Shown: positions 21,401 through 29,200 of the stretch, piece by piece
Layout: every line of letters begins with the position of its first letter
Position numbering within the stretch: position 1 is the first letter of the stretch
Made by a program: the position numbers and the translations under genes
The notes under the pieces: model-generated
Databases searched by the model: none
Told to the model about the DNA's origin: nothing
Seen by the model: the letters and a program-made list of their open reading frames with translations, nothing else
Source: Liolophura sinensis
Lineage: Eukaryota; Mollusca; Polyplacophora; Chitonida; Chitonidae
DNA: 64,000 nucleotides
Assembly: GCF_032854445.1 (NCBI RefSeq)
Contig: NC_088305.1
Span: forward strand, 21,490,955-21,554,954
Direction: 5' to 3'

Positions 21401-23114
21401 TCTACATGTGTGCAACCCTTGAGCTCACGGAATCAATGATGGAATATCCTCAACCCTCCTGACTATTCTGCTCTACATTTGTGCAACCCTTGAGCTCACG
21501 GAATCAATGATGGAATATCCTCAACCCGACCCCTCCTGACTATTCTGCTCTACACGTAGGCAACCCTTGAGCTCACGGAATCAATGATGGAATATCCTCA
21601 ACCCGACCCCTCCTGGCTATTCTGCTCTACATGTGTGCAACCCTTGAGCTCACGGAATCAATGATGGAAAATCCCCACCCCTCCAGGCTATTCTGCTCTA
21701 CATGTGTGCAACCCCAGAGCTCAATACATGCAGTTTATTTTGAGAAAACACCTCAAATACTTTGCTTAACATTGATTCTTATACACAATACACTAAGTCA
21801 GGAATTCAGTAATTTGCCATACTTAACATTCACACATCCAATCAACGATGGAATATACCCCACGTCGTATTCTGCTCTTCATGTGTGCAACCCCTGAGCT
21901 CAATATCTCCAGTACTTTTGCGATACCACCCCTTGCATTTTGTTTAACATTGTTTTCTATACACTCTCGACACTCAGGGGGCCAACATAAGCTCCCACTA
22001 TACTTAATACAGGCAAGCTAAAAACGAGTGATACTGTGATTATTCACATATCACTATACTATGCTCTCACCTGTCCTGCTGCAATGCTGTGATGAAGCCT
22101 GTGACCAGCTCTCTCTCCAGGATACATATATCCTCCCTGTTAACTTCCTCACCCTGACTCACAGCATCAGACACCCTGACAGAAATACACAAACATCATC
22201 ATATCATTAATCATTAGCTTAGAGGCTCTTCTATTCCACAGCAACCATTATTTAATGCCCCCCTACCCCCTGAAAAAAAAAACAGTTAGTATTCAAGTAT
22301 TACTCAACATTAGGATTTTTTTTTTTGTTTTTATTTTTTGGTCTTCTCTTTTAGCCTTAACATGATTCCATTTTTCACTGCCTTGAAAAATATCAAAAAA
22401 TGGACTGTAGGGAAACATCAACAATGTTATAATGTATCAGTTAACTTCTGCTGTAACATCATACTGGCGTACTCAATCAAATAAATAAATAAATAAATAA
22501 AGGAACAATTGACGTGAATAAAATGATGTCCCGCCAACCATTTGACAGGTCCCCTTGACATTTTGCAAGAATGTTGGATACATGTATCTTGTTTAACAAT
22601 GTCAGGACAATAACTGTAGTGGTTTTCAGTCACGTTGCATAAAATGTTACAGTTTGTGTGACTTCATACACCCCAGATGAATGAGCCCACACCACAGTAA
22701 TGTCATTCAAATGGAAAAAGAAGAGCTGATATTTTGAAGATATGGTACATTGCCCAGATTTGTTCTCTTAACTTATTGCTTATACATACGTGCACATGGG
22801 CTAAGGCATGATTTGATATATAACCTACACAAAAAAAAAATCAAACACTCTGACTCAATCATTATCACATGGTTACTATGCTAAATTTTATTTTTGGTGT
22901 ACATGTAATTTCACTTTGAAAACATTTAATGTAAGAAGCAGAAATACCTTTTCCTGACATCACTGGCCCATTGAGCAGCTGTCTCCTTCAAAGATGGAGT
23001 TTTCTCCCCCTGAGGAGGTGACACCAGGTTAGCCCGCCCTTCCTGGAGAGCGGGCAACACAGGGGTACTGCTCAGCTCCCTACGTTCAGCTGCCAATTCC
23101 ACTTGTGATGCCAT
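300..23114 (-). CDS. Dynein heavy chain-like gene (DNAH6/DNAH14/DNHD1 group), N-terminal tail, 19 exons, partial
   Basis: Gene span; exons are listed separately. Spliced, they give about 778 residues in one continuous frame, every junction agreeing in phase. The best signature is residues 290-432: YFAGCHHIGKIKTLYFNLAP, then RHYRPYDLIEVPKNK, HYVFSTFSVM, LADWQREAVLWNAISHIPFF and KMFRRWRSNRQKLDLQRR. The arrangement 'PYDL..VP', 'W.RE..L(W/Y)...IPFF', 'K.F..W' is typical of the N-terminal tail of axonemal dynein heavy chains. RLGNFVKLIDQMVVEHLF near residue 533 fits the conserved tail helix that follows. Heavy chains exceed 4,000 residues, so linker, AAA ring and stalk should lie beyond position 1. 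Such proteins are microtubule motors, or motor-like subunits, in cilia and sperm flagella. The ATG has a strong context (accATGG) and is preceded by a splice acceptor, so the leader contains at least one more exon. Which family member it is cannot be settled from the tail; DNHD1 or DNAH14 are my first guesses. Confidence 0.72.
451..1444 (-). other. Intron 18 of the dynein-like gene
   Basis: Non-coding. It holds one reverse-oriented SINE copy (972-1108). An apparent 69-codon reading frame at 1063-1272 is partly this SINE. Confidence 0.6.
972..1108 (-). repeat. SINE copy, reverse orientation
   Basis: Reads as the reverse complement of the recurrent SINE body: tail 'ggtgttttaccgtgcactc', middle 'ggccagcattatgatggga', head side 'gcagaccttcccacatg'. 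It is diverged and lacks the tRNA-like head. Confidence 0.7.
1445..1659 (-). CDS. Dynein-like gene, coding exon 18
   Basis: Residues about 657-728, from acceptor 'ttttttag' to donor GGG|gtgagt. The sequence is low in complexity and Ser/Thr/Glu-rich (RKKSLATTPNTAITT ... MMEEDEECEIDIPELPRW), probably a disordered linker. It joins exons 17 and 19 in frame. Confidence 0.6.
1921..2015. repeat. Short imperfect tandem repeat, about 18 bp unit
   Basis: Four to five degenerate copies of a 'cacctcatctcaatgatg'-like unit within intron 17; fainter copies of 'cacctcacc' continue to about 2,140. Confidence 0.5.
2202..2400 (-). CDS. Dynein-like gene, coding exon 17
   Basis: Residues about 591-656, from acceptor 'tgtgtttcag' to donor AA|gtaagc. 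Contains VLGLSPSKERIFSVVTSTLT followed by a Ser/Thr-rich end. The 'P(S)...(I/L)..V(V/A)...L' pattern continues the dynein tail. Confidence 0.65.
2706..2945 (-). repeat. Second SINE family (tRNA-headed), reverse orientation
   Basis: Starts with 'ggtgttttacac' as in the main SINE, but its body differs: it carries 'gacagcagtcaagtttattg', also seen at 15,455 and 16,245. The far end holds an RNA polymerase III B-box-like 'gggtttgaacccgc', read on the complement. I take it as a diverged full-length tRNA-derived SINE, not a tRNA gene. Confidence 0.55.
3128..3297 (-). CDS. Dynein-like gene, coding exon 16
   Basis: Residues about 534-590, from acceptor 'gttttatcag' to donor G|gtgagg. Begins RLGNFVKLIDQMVVEHLFEI, a conserved amphipathic segment of the dynein heavy chain tail, and continues to LQANLVFTKQG. 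Confidence 0.72.
3301..5846 (-). other. Intron 15 of the dynein-like gene
   Basis: A 2.5 kb intron. The part nearest exon 15 (about 4,700-5,680) contains a decayed Penelope-like retroelement on the same strand. From 3,400 to 4,650 I see only scattered stop-riddled sequence and a short GT run at 3,955-3,974. Confidence 0.55.
4700..5680 (-). mobile_element. Decayed Penelope-like reverse transcriptase fragment
   Basis: Minus strand. Near 5,630-5,665 it reads PTLCFLPKIHKI, the 'LPKIHK' signature of Penelope-like reverse transcriptases, followed by PGQPI. About 75 codons later (5,411-5,458) comes GLLIACNITSLYTSL, matching the family's 'D(V/I)(S/T)SLYTN' block with the usual acidic residue replaced by Asn. 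Lower down, LKCYSKPT (about 4,930) resembles the later 'L..K.T' segment. Several stops and frameshifts interrupt it, so it is a fossil. Whether an endonuclease part survives is unclear. Confidence 0.6.
5847..5927 (-). CDS. Dynein-like gene, coding exon 15
   Basis: Residues about 507-533, from acceptor 'ttttccacag' to donor GG|gtatgt. Encodes the charged helix KDSLHLQRLKKEQREENLRK. Confidence 0.7.
6651..6740 (-). CDS. Dynein-like gene, coding exon 14
   Basis: Residues about 477-506, from acceptor 'tctatccag' to donor TT|gtgagt. Contains YCKLTVDVTAEESFRCLSYC. Confidence 0.68.
6741..7855 (-). other. Intron 13 of the dynein-like gene
   Basis: No exon seen. 'taccctaattcctcaacctt' at about 7,636 resembles one end of the dispersed family found at 35,625 and 56,490. 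The rest is unremarkable AT-rich sequence. Confidence 0.5.
7856..7939 (-). CDS. Dynein-like gene, coding exon 13
   Basis: Residues about 449-476, from acceptor 'tgctttccag' to donor AA|gtaagt. Contains SSYTLANLENLVNYKNVQAD; 'YTL..(L/F)' is a usual landmark after the tail helices. Confidence 0.7.
8098..8145 (-). CDS. Dynein-like gene, coding exon 12 (48 nt)
   Basis: Residues about 433-448, LLKELLTVDFLPFEKG. A tiny exon between acceptor 'ctttatttcag' and donor GG|gtgagc, phase 2 at both ends, so it could be skipped without a frameshift. Confidence 0.65.
8385..8510 (+). repeat. Diverged SINE copy
   Basis: Recognisable by 'tctccaggctctgcctgtat', 'ctggccattatgcacaaagt' and 'aaatatccttgaac', a worn version of the SINE body. 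The open frame at 8,317-8,592 on the other strand is an accident of this copy. Confidence 0.55.
9162..9272 (-). CDS. Dynein-like gene, coding exon 11
   Basis: Residues about 396-432: WRSNRQKLDLQRRQKKLMNN, then LLQAVPRFGAALLQLT. Completes the 'K.F..W...R' motif begun in exon 10. Acceptor 'catgacag', donor AG|gtacaa. Confidence 0.78.
9430..9520 (-). repeat. Fragment of dispersed repeat family V
   Basis: The complement ('tctctcagaatgtttgaaaa' to 'gaagaattagggta') matches the end of the copies at 35,625-35,830 and 56,490-56,700. It runs directly into the 28-bp tandem array that follows. Confidence 0.5.
9501..9750. repeat. 28-bp tandem repeat, about 9 copies
   Basis: Direct repeats built on 'agcattctgagagaactatg' plus 'aggtgtag'. 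One copy lacks 3 bp and late copies carry a g-to-a change. Lies in the 1.6 kb intron between dynein exons 10 and 11. Confidence 0.9.
10431..10836. repeat. 44-bp tandem repeat, about 9 copies
   Basis: Unit runs through 'tttgtttaacgagggagagg' and 'tgtacatgtagatgtgtggt'. Copies differ at several positions, so the array is moderately old. It ends 70 bp from dynein exon 10. Confidence 0.9.
10907..11076 (-). CDS. Dynein-like gene, coding exon 10
   Basis: Residues about 340-395: VNADHYVFSTFSVMRVHHDA, then LADWQREAVLWNAISHIPFF, KNYLLVKMFRR. This is the most diagnostic exon for an axonemal dynein heavy chain tail. Acceptor 'cttggccag', donor AG|gtaatc. Confidence 0.82.
11907..12056 (-). CDS. Dynein-like gene, coding exon 9
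   Basis: Residues about 290-339: GREAVQYFAGCHHIGKIKTL, then YFNLAPNRHYRPYDLIEVPK. 'PYDL..VP' is a shared block of DNAH6/DNAH14-type tails. Acceptor 'tcctggcag', donor AAA|gtaaga, phase 0 at both ends. Confidence 0.82.
12057..13457 (-). other. Intron 8 of the dynein-like gene
   Basis: No coding sequence or clear repeat recognised. The stretch 13,000-13,400 has mixed composition and short open frames on both strands with no family resemblance. Confidence 0.45.
13458..13553 (-). CDS. Dynein-like gene, coding exon 8
   Basis: Residues about 258-289, a Pro/Ser/Lys-rich spacer (PEDREKTSPPLTKPSPALTP ... SPEAKKK). Acceptor 'catttcag', donor AAG|gttggt. Phase 0 at both ends, so it is a cassette that could be skipped. 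Confidence 0.62.
13790..14190 (-). repeat. Degenerate tandem copies of the exon 7 end and its splice donor
   Basis: Five spaced copies, at about 13,797, 13,885, 13,987, 14,076 and 14,148, share 'gacatgtcttacctcttcag' followed by 'gtaaatctatctgtag'. The last copy is the real 3' end and donor of dynein exon 7. The farthest copy keeps an intact-looking GAG|gtaaga donor on the minus strand; the others are decayed. Spacing is roughly 75-100 bp. Confidence 0.65.
14162..14229 (-). CDS. Dynein-like gene, coding exon 7
   Basis: Residues about 235-257, EAVWGQCLGTTVQALQIDLP. Acceptor 'tgtgtggacag', donor GAG|gtaaga. Its 3' end is repeated in the following intron. Confidence 0.65.
15017..15050 (-). repeat. 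SINE fragment
   Basis: Contains 'ggttgctgacagaccttccc' followed by 'acgtacg', the reverse complement of the SINE segment just after its tRNA-like head. About 34 bp are recognisable. Confidence 0.55.
15181..15271 (-). CDS. Dynein-like gene, coding exon 6
   Basis: Residues about 205-234, SDDETYLVVKPLTFGDMRKS, then FGAVAMEVAS. Acceptor 'attttgccag', donor C|gtgagt. Confidence 0.66.
15455..15512 (-). repeat. Fragment of the second SINE family
   Basis: 'tatgactgcagtcaggttaa' plus 'gggtggaagaaac' matches the body of the element at 2,706-2,945. A related piece with 'atcaagttggttttatgggt' is at about 16,270. Confidence 0.45.
15925..16074 (-). CDS. Dynein-like gene, coding exon 5
   Basis: Residues about 155-204: EVEEIKQSGRVPAKKFCSPS, then VKLTLPDGTDPFELRPA. 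The donor must be the gtaggt after GCG. The next GT, four bases on, would put a stop at the junction with exon 6. Confidence 0.68.
16245..16302 (-). repeat. Fragment of the second SINE family
   Basis: 'cacttctacatcaagttggt' and 'tttatgggtggaggaaacc' match the inner part of the 2,706-2,945 element. Heavily diverged. Confidence 0.4.
16463..16612 (+). repeat. SINE copy
   Basis: Contains 'gatggtcgtgggcttcccca', 'ctcccaccataatgctggcc' and 'gtgaaatattcttgagtata', ending in 'aataaataaa'. A short duplication has lengthened the region before the tail. Confidence 0.85.
16931..17032 (-). CDS. Dynein-like gene, coding exon 4
   Basis: Residues about 121-154, LYHYLERIVHHADVHKSRLF, then DVQITEALAKVFPK. 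Acceptor 'acttgtccag', donor AAG|gtagca. Confidence 0.68.
17033..18538 (-). other. Intron 3 of the dynein-like gene
   Basis: No exon seen. It holds a 13-base C run at about 18,239-18,252. At 18,370-18,480 there is a weakly SINE-like stretch ('gggcagaatcaggggaaaac'). Confidence 0.5.
18539..18626 (-). CDS. Dynein-like gene, coding exon 3
   Basis: Residues about 91-120, HKSWMLLREMLSLIESYSHS, then LYCFDQKAE. Acceptor 'ttccttgcag', donor GAG|gtgagt. Confidence 0.66.
18674..19023 (+). mobile_element. Truncated copy of the TTAA-flanked palindromic element
   Basis: Matches, in the complementary sense, the right arm and centre of the element at 50,609-51,197: 'atcagatgaaagagcatcaa', 'accaccttttggtacttatg', 'ctaataaatttatttgtatg', 'gttagctgaaaagaccaaat'. 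It stops where the 77-bp array begins. Confidence 0.7.
19024..21720. repeat. 77-bp tandem repeat array, about 35 copies
   Basis: Unit built from 'cttgagctcacggaatcaat', 'gatggaatatcctcaacccg', 'acccctcctgactattctgc' and 'tctacatgtgtgcaac'. Copies are highly similar. A block of nine units recurs 694 bp downstream with the same private variants (for example 'gtgcaatccttgag' at 19,867 and 20,561). 77 is not a multiple of 3, so open frames here (such as 20,094-20,282) are not genes. Lies in dynein intron 2. Confidence 0.95.
21721..21975. repeat. Degenerate longer units at the edge of the 77-bp array
   Basis: Two diverged copies of a unit of about 190 bp: a partial 77-bp motif ('tctgctctacatgtgtgcaa' and 'tctgctcttcatgtgtgcaa') followed by a linker ('gagctcaatacatgcagt', 'gagctcaatatctccagt', each running to 'tatacac'). 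They probably represent the older structure from which the array expanded. Confidence 0.6.
22071..22175 (-). CDS. Dynein-like gene, coding exon 2
   Basis: Residues about 57-90, VSDAVSQGEEVNREDICILE, then RELVTGFITALQQD. Acceptor 'ttctgtcag', donor AG|gtgaga, phase 2 at both ends. Confidence 0.68.
22463..22502 (+). repeat. SINE tail / (AAAT)n run
   Basis: 'actcaatcaaataaataaat' extending to about 22,501 matches the 3' tail of the SINE, without a recognisable body. Confidence 0.4.
22948..23114 (-). CDS. Dynein-like gene, coding exon 1 (start codon)
   Basis: MASQVELAAERRELSSTPVL, then an acidic/Pro-rich stretch to KETAAQWASDVRK. Start chosen because the ATG has A at -3 and G at +4, and a splice acceptor ('tctcgtttcag') sits about 30 bases upstream with no earlier in-frame ATG. 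Donor AG|gtattt. Confidence 0.65.
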
Positions 23115-23144
23115 GGTTGCAAGTTTTATTTTGAGCTATGCCCT

Positions 23145-26040
23145 GAAACGAGAACAGGAAAGTCATACACCATGGCATTATTTTTAATATCAATAATTGT
23201 TTAACTAAGGTCTTACTTAATTATTACTCATTTCTCAAGTTGGATTTTAGATTGTCCAAGATTGCTGTGATGTTAGGCCTGGTAAAATTTTGTTCAGCCA
23301 AACCAACATCAGAGCACTCTCATGATGTAGTTACCTGCAATTGTCAAATATGTTCAAGCTGTCAGTACAGCTGGTCATTTTGAGCATCACCAAGGAAACT
23401 TGGGGCCACCCTGCCTAGGAAATAACCAATCAAAGTTGTGCTTATGATAAACTGACAGCCAAAAACATAAGGGACACAAGTGTCTACAAACTTGAGACTG
23501 TGGAGACGTAATTGATGGGTAATTTTGTCTCAAACACCATTACAAACTGCCATGGTAAGTACATCAGCTTTTTAAATGGAGTGTGCTCTGTTGGTGGCTT
23601 GAGGCCCTTCTTGCCAAACCTAACATCAGGCCTATTTCGGACTACATTTTAAAGTCCTGATGTTAAAGACGTCAATGCAGTGGCAATGATGTCTTGATCG
23701 AGCTGTTTACATGTGTCATGTGTCCTAATGCCTTACAATACAGATCACTGGGACCAATACCTTTGTCATTTGGCATCTAGACAATGAAACTGTTAGTTAT
23801 AAACCTGGTGACAGTTTATTTAATAACATGTAAAACGCTTAAACACGTTTTCATATACAGTAGTAGGCCTCTACTCCACTGGCAGGATTTGACATTAAAG
23901 TGAAAGACACCACCTCACTAAAGCTTGTGTCCACTGAAAGACTACCATTCGAAGTATCTTAAACCGGCATTAAATATTTTTTAAAATTTTTTCCAACCCA
24001 GTAAAAGTTTAGTGAAACTTCATCTTGTCACAGCTTCAGCGAGTCTCCATTATCGACAATCACATTTACTCTAGCCCTCTAACGCTGGAGGTATTTACTG
24101 TTTAATGGTCTAAGCAGTACTCTGCGGCAGATTAAAGTTGTGGACCTTGGGGAAGACAGACCGAATGATAAATAGCTTTCTTGGAAATTAGACAAAATGG
24201 AAGGATATTTCTTCCACTGCTTGAACTGTTCATGCAGAGGCCTACTATATCATTTATACAGTTTACGAGTAGCCTGCAGATGCAAGGCTGGGGTATTCCT
24301 GATTCAGGTTGTAGCCTCCAGAAGGGTTGCAATGATACCAGTAATTCTCACCCCTATTAAATGTTTACAAAATTACAATAGATTGTTGTACATTTGGATT
24401 CCAATCAATTGTGACACAAATGGAAATAAATCTAAGCACCACTGAGGTTGATCTAGGCATTCGACTGTTGCTGGATATTATACTTCAATTTTGTAGTGGT
24501 GACTTCCGTGATGACAGCAGTGCTGACCTAATTATTGCCAGAATTATTAACGTCACAGAGAGCACCTCGGCTCAAACACGGCATTTCAATAACTTAACTG
24601 TATTTTATAAAAGAAAACAGAAAAACATCCCTTGTATGCGAGAAAGACAATGGGCAAATAAATTCAGAGAAAAAAATTTTATATCATAAGATTTAATTAA
24701 TTTTAAGCACTGTTCAATGAGAAAAACCTACGGCATCCCTACTGAATTTTTCACTGACTCTGACATTTGTTACTTAGCAACTGCATGCTGACTAAACGCT
24801 AACATGAACGATAAAAAAATGTTTATGTATAATTTAAACGTGTCTAAGTAGGCCTATGGTCTGTTGAGGAGATGAATGCAGCTTGGGCCGAGATAGTATG
24901 CTGCTGTCTGACACAATTTGTGATACCGTCGTTGAATATTACATGGCTTGTGAATCAACTGATTTTACGTCTGTGCTGGTCCGAAAATGATACAGACCTG
25001 CCCCACAACACTGTATGAAATGTCCCTTCTGCTACACATAAATAATCTCAAAGCGATGTCTGTGTTATAATATGTGTGAATGCTGTGAATGGGTAAAGGC
25101 TGTGTCACAGCTTATGCCATGCAATCTAATAGAAATATGTTCGATGGGATAAAATTCTCAGCATGGCTGCCTCGATTCACACCAGCCACTTGTGCAGTAT
25201 TGTCATATTGTTCTACATGTTATTCAGTGAAATCCCATTAAAATAATAAATTATGATACTTTTCAGAAAGCTGAACTATCCTGCTTTCGACTGAAATATG
25301 TTTTAGCCAGGTGATGTCTTGTCCTTTAACTCTGAATGACAGATATATCCAACACTGATTCAGATATAAACTTGAATATGACTAAATCTTGACCAAAATT
25401 AAGTAAGTATGTTGAGCAATACCTGTACACCCGATTTATATCCCACTGATATTTAAAGTTATCTTTTGAGTTTGAGTAACTACGTGCGCGCCATCAGATT
25501 ACTATTTACTCGTCTTTTAAAAAGTCATTTTACCTTGAAATGACACAATTTTATATGTAACACACTTTAAAATGGTGGAATCGAATGATAATCATCAACG
25601 ACACAGAGTTTCGTTGGTTTCTGAAATGTTTCACATTGGTGGTAACTGTCATATGACAACAACAACAACACGCACTGACCAACCTTTAAAAATGAAACAA
25701 TTTTCTGTTCACAATTTTGTCATAATAGAACACCGAAAGCTCACTACCTTAGTGGCAATTCATTCGTCAGATGATCAACCCTTTCTTTCATCACTTTACG
25801 GCATTTCCCTGTAATTTGGAAAAAGCAACCCACGAAGACTTGAAACGTTGACTACCCGCCAAGTGGAACGGCATCACCGTTGTCAAGCCGCCATTTTACT
25901 ACAAATCTCGAAATAAAAACATATGTTAATAATTTTTATAATGGTATTTTAGAGTTAATTAAATACTTAATGATTTATGTTACATATTTCTGGACCAAGA
26001 ACAAAATGTTTATGTTTTTCATTTTTAACCAACTGCTTTG
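23145..26040. promoter_or_regulatory. Interval between the diverging dynein-like and CCDC34 genes
   Basis: The dynein leader must be spliced from somewhere in here (acceptor at about 23,145), and the CCDC34 leader exon ends at 26,231, so transcription should start in opposite directions, probably near 25.8-26.1 kb. The likeliest core holds 'gccgccatttt' (25,887-25,897), which on the minus strand reads AAAATGGCGGC, the YY1 consensus usual just inside promoters, and CACCGTTG (MYB-like) just before it. No TATA box or classic RFX X-box was recognised. No genes or clear repeats in 23.2-25.5 kb. Confidence 0.45.
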
Positions 26041-26049
26041 CTTGAATTA

Positions 26050-26231
26050 TTCATTTCCGCCGGCCGTGTGGAGCGCTCAGGTTAAAATTTTGGATCGTGT
26101 TTTGACTTGACAAAAACAATGGATCTCAGCGTGTGCCGTCTTATCTGACAGATGACTTGTACAATCAGATATAGATGATACCAGACAATCTGCAAGAAGT
26201 GCACGTTATACGCAACAAGGGGACATCCAAG
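26050..26231 (+). other. CCDC34: CCDC34 non-coding leader exon (start approximate)
   Basis: Inferred from a strong donor, CCAAG|gtaagaatc, at 26,231/26,232 in a more GC-rich stretch after the candidate promoter. It contains a short upstream reading frame (26,119-26,148). The main ATG lies in the next exon. Confidence 0.5.
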
Positions 26232-29200
26232 GTAAGAATCTCTTAATGTTATCATTCATTCTTGGTACTGTCAGTTGTCAACCAATATTTACCACTGGTA
26301 AATTGTTTGATGCGCGGTTTTCGTGACATCTGATTATCGGTAATGTAACTAATGTTGCAAACTAATCTTTTACCCGTAACGTGTGTCTTCTTGTATTTAA
26401 AATCTTTTGTTGATAAACGAAGGCTGGAAATTATCTTTGCCATATTTTTGCATTAGGGTCTAATCATTAAATATACTGTAAATCAGAAAATTGATTATTT
26501 CTTTATTTATCGCTGTCCAAGCCATGAATCTAGATGCTTAGCAGAGATGCAATTTTGAATCAGCAGGTACATGTCAAGCCAAGTCAGCCAGTCAGCGCCA
26601 GTTGCCTGTCGATTTTAGCTTGACAGATGCTGTACGGCATACAAATTTGGCATACATGTACAATTTTCAACTTCAAAGGTTATTCACTGCTGATGTAGAA
26701 TATTTTGTGATGAAGAAAAGGTGCCATTTGTTGCATTACTCTTTCCTTTCCAGAACATTTACCTGTCATCTCAAAATTTCCACTCTACTCAGCAGCAAGA
26801 TTCTTTTTAATTGCAAACTGATAAAATGCTCTGACAGTTTGATGACAGTGCCATCATCATGTCTACATGTGCATGATTCAATTGTGAGAATGCAATTCTG
26901 ATTCCTGCTATGAGAGATACATTGTAAAATGAGATCATTTTGAGATGGAATGTGTTGTAATTCCACTGCTAAGCTTTTTATCCTTTACCAGTTATTCCCA
27001 CTGATTTCCAGTGTCAAAAATAAACTTGTCTGTTCTGCCATTTTCTGAGTTTTTTGTAAGTCTGGTACTCCAGACCTCTGCATTGCTCCATCTACATGGT
27101 CTAGAGGGAAAAAGGGATCTTATGTGATGGCACTGCAGAAGAGTTCATTGGGACAAAAAAAGAGCATGTGAACGGCTGAGAAAGGAGATAACACAAAACT
27201 GCTCAGATACAATGTATAATTATTAGTAACGGCTTGTATTTGAAGAAATTACACAAAAATATTCTTCTTCGAGAACTATGACACATTGCCTTTAGGTCTG
27301 CATTGTTTCTCCCATGGCTACACCAATGAAATCAGAATTATGACTGCAACTGCATATATGTATTATTATGATTATCCAGAATCTGGTCAAAGTGTAGGAC
27401 TCATTGAAAAATCTCGTAACAAAAGTTACTCTTTGTGGTGCAATAAAATGACTTCTTCTTATCCCGCAAATGTCCGTAAGAAAAAGCAAAGTTGGACATT
27501 TGAATTAGATAGTTCATGCCATCTTTGGGAATATATTGTGTTATGACCAGTCAACTCTCTTGAAAGGCCCGTAATGACTGCAAATTTCTAAAATGGTTTT
27601 TGAAAGAAATTTTTTTATTGTTTTCCCTTCAACGTTAATATCTTTAAAATCTTATGGTTTTCATTAGCCAGAAAATTGGGGGAAAATGTATCTGGAGTTT
27701 TAGCCTCAGCTAATAGCCTACAATGCACATTTCACAAGAAAACTGACAGACTACGTTTATATCACAAAAGTTAGCCCCCTTTGGGCATCAACTCCTAACA
27801 TAAGCTTAAGTAGGGAATGTTCCTTCCCAGTTTTCACAATTACTTATCTGTAATATGAGCTTCTAGTTATTATTTGTTACAATTTGTTGCTTTCCTGGAG
27901 GCTGTTTCACAAAGTGGTCATAATGTTACACAAGGTGTGTTGCAAGTGCCAGGTGGCGTAAGCCGTCACAATGCGACATCATGGTGTTTAGGACAGTGTA
28001 ACGTTAAGACCCCTTGGAGAAACCGGGTCCAGACTCTTGCATAAAGAACAAACTCTGTTCACAAGGCTGATTTTTGAAAATCTGACTTTGCACCTAAGAA
28101 GTGACTGATACCTGTACTTTCATAGCAATAAACAATAAAATTTTAAGTACAGACATACTGTACATGTATTGTTCAAAGAAATTAATATGTTACTAACTTT
28201 CCTGGAATTATTCTCATTTCTGCTGTAGCCTCAGCATGAGTGCCCGACCACGCCCTGTTACCGCTACCGTGACTAAGCCAGAATGGATGAAGGCAGAGTA
28301 CGCATACCGTCCCTACAGCCACTCCCTGGATTCCACAGGCTCTACTGAGTCGTTGATCTCATGTCTGGACCATGACAGTTATGAGAGCAGTGCCGATGAC
28401 GAACAGGAAATCGTGGCCAATCAAACACCTACTGCTGCTCCTTCATGTAAACAGTCGATGGTCACACCCGAGAAACATGACAAGTAAGACAGAAAGGAAA
28501 AGACCTCTAAAAATGGAAGTAGGCATCACCATGTAGACCACTTTAACTATGCGCAAATATACTTTCATTTATGCTGTTTACATTTTTGTGAAAATGGTTA
28601 AAGGTGGGCTTTATGAACCATACTATCAGTGTTTAGGAACTCTGACGTCACCTGAAGTTTTCCTAACTCTAGTCATGATACTTAACGTTGGAATAACTCT
28701 TTTTACCCATGAGTAAAAGATTACTGAAATAATGTTCCCAGAAATTCCTTTCTGCTGTTGAACATGAGGAAAGAATAGTCAGTTGAGATCAGAGTTCCTA
28801 TATACCGTCAATATGGTTCATAACGCCCACCATAGTTTTCAAATTTTTGAATGCCTTTCAACACTCTTAAAGAAATCTGAAAAAATAAATGAAAGTATTT
28901 TTAAGCATACTTTTCAGTTGTCTGTACGATAACCGTTACTTCATATTTTAACTTTCTTTTACTTTAAAGGAGAAGAAAATTTAAAAAAAAAGACACTATA
29001 GGCTGAAAAGAGCACATTTTTTTTCTATCTGGTGGTGCCTGCTGCATTATTTTACAATTTTTCCTTGATATACACATAAAGCCTGAAAATCGCAAAGCTG
29101 GTATAAATCGCTCAGTCCATTGCGTCGTCCATCTCTAACACCCTGTAATTTATGCTTGGGGTGTGTTGCCTCTCAGCCAATGAGTGTCATTAAAACTGCC

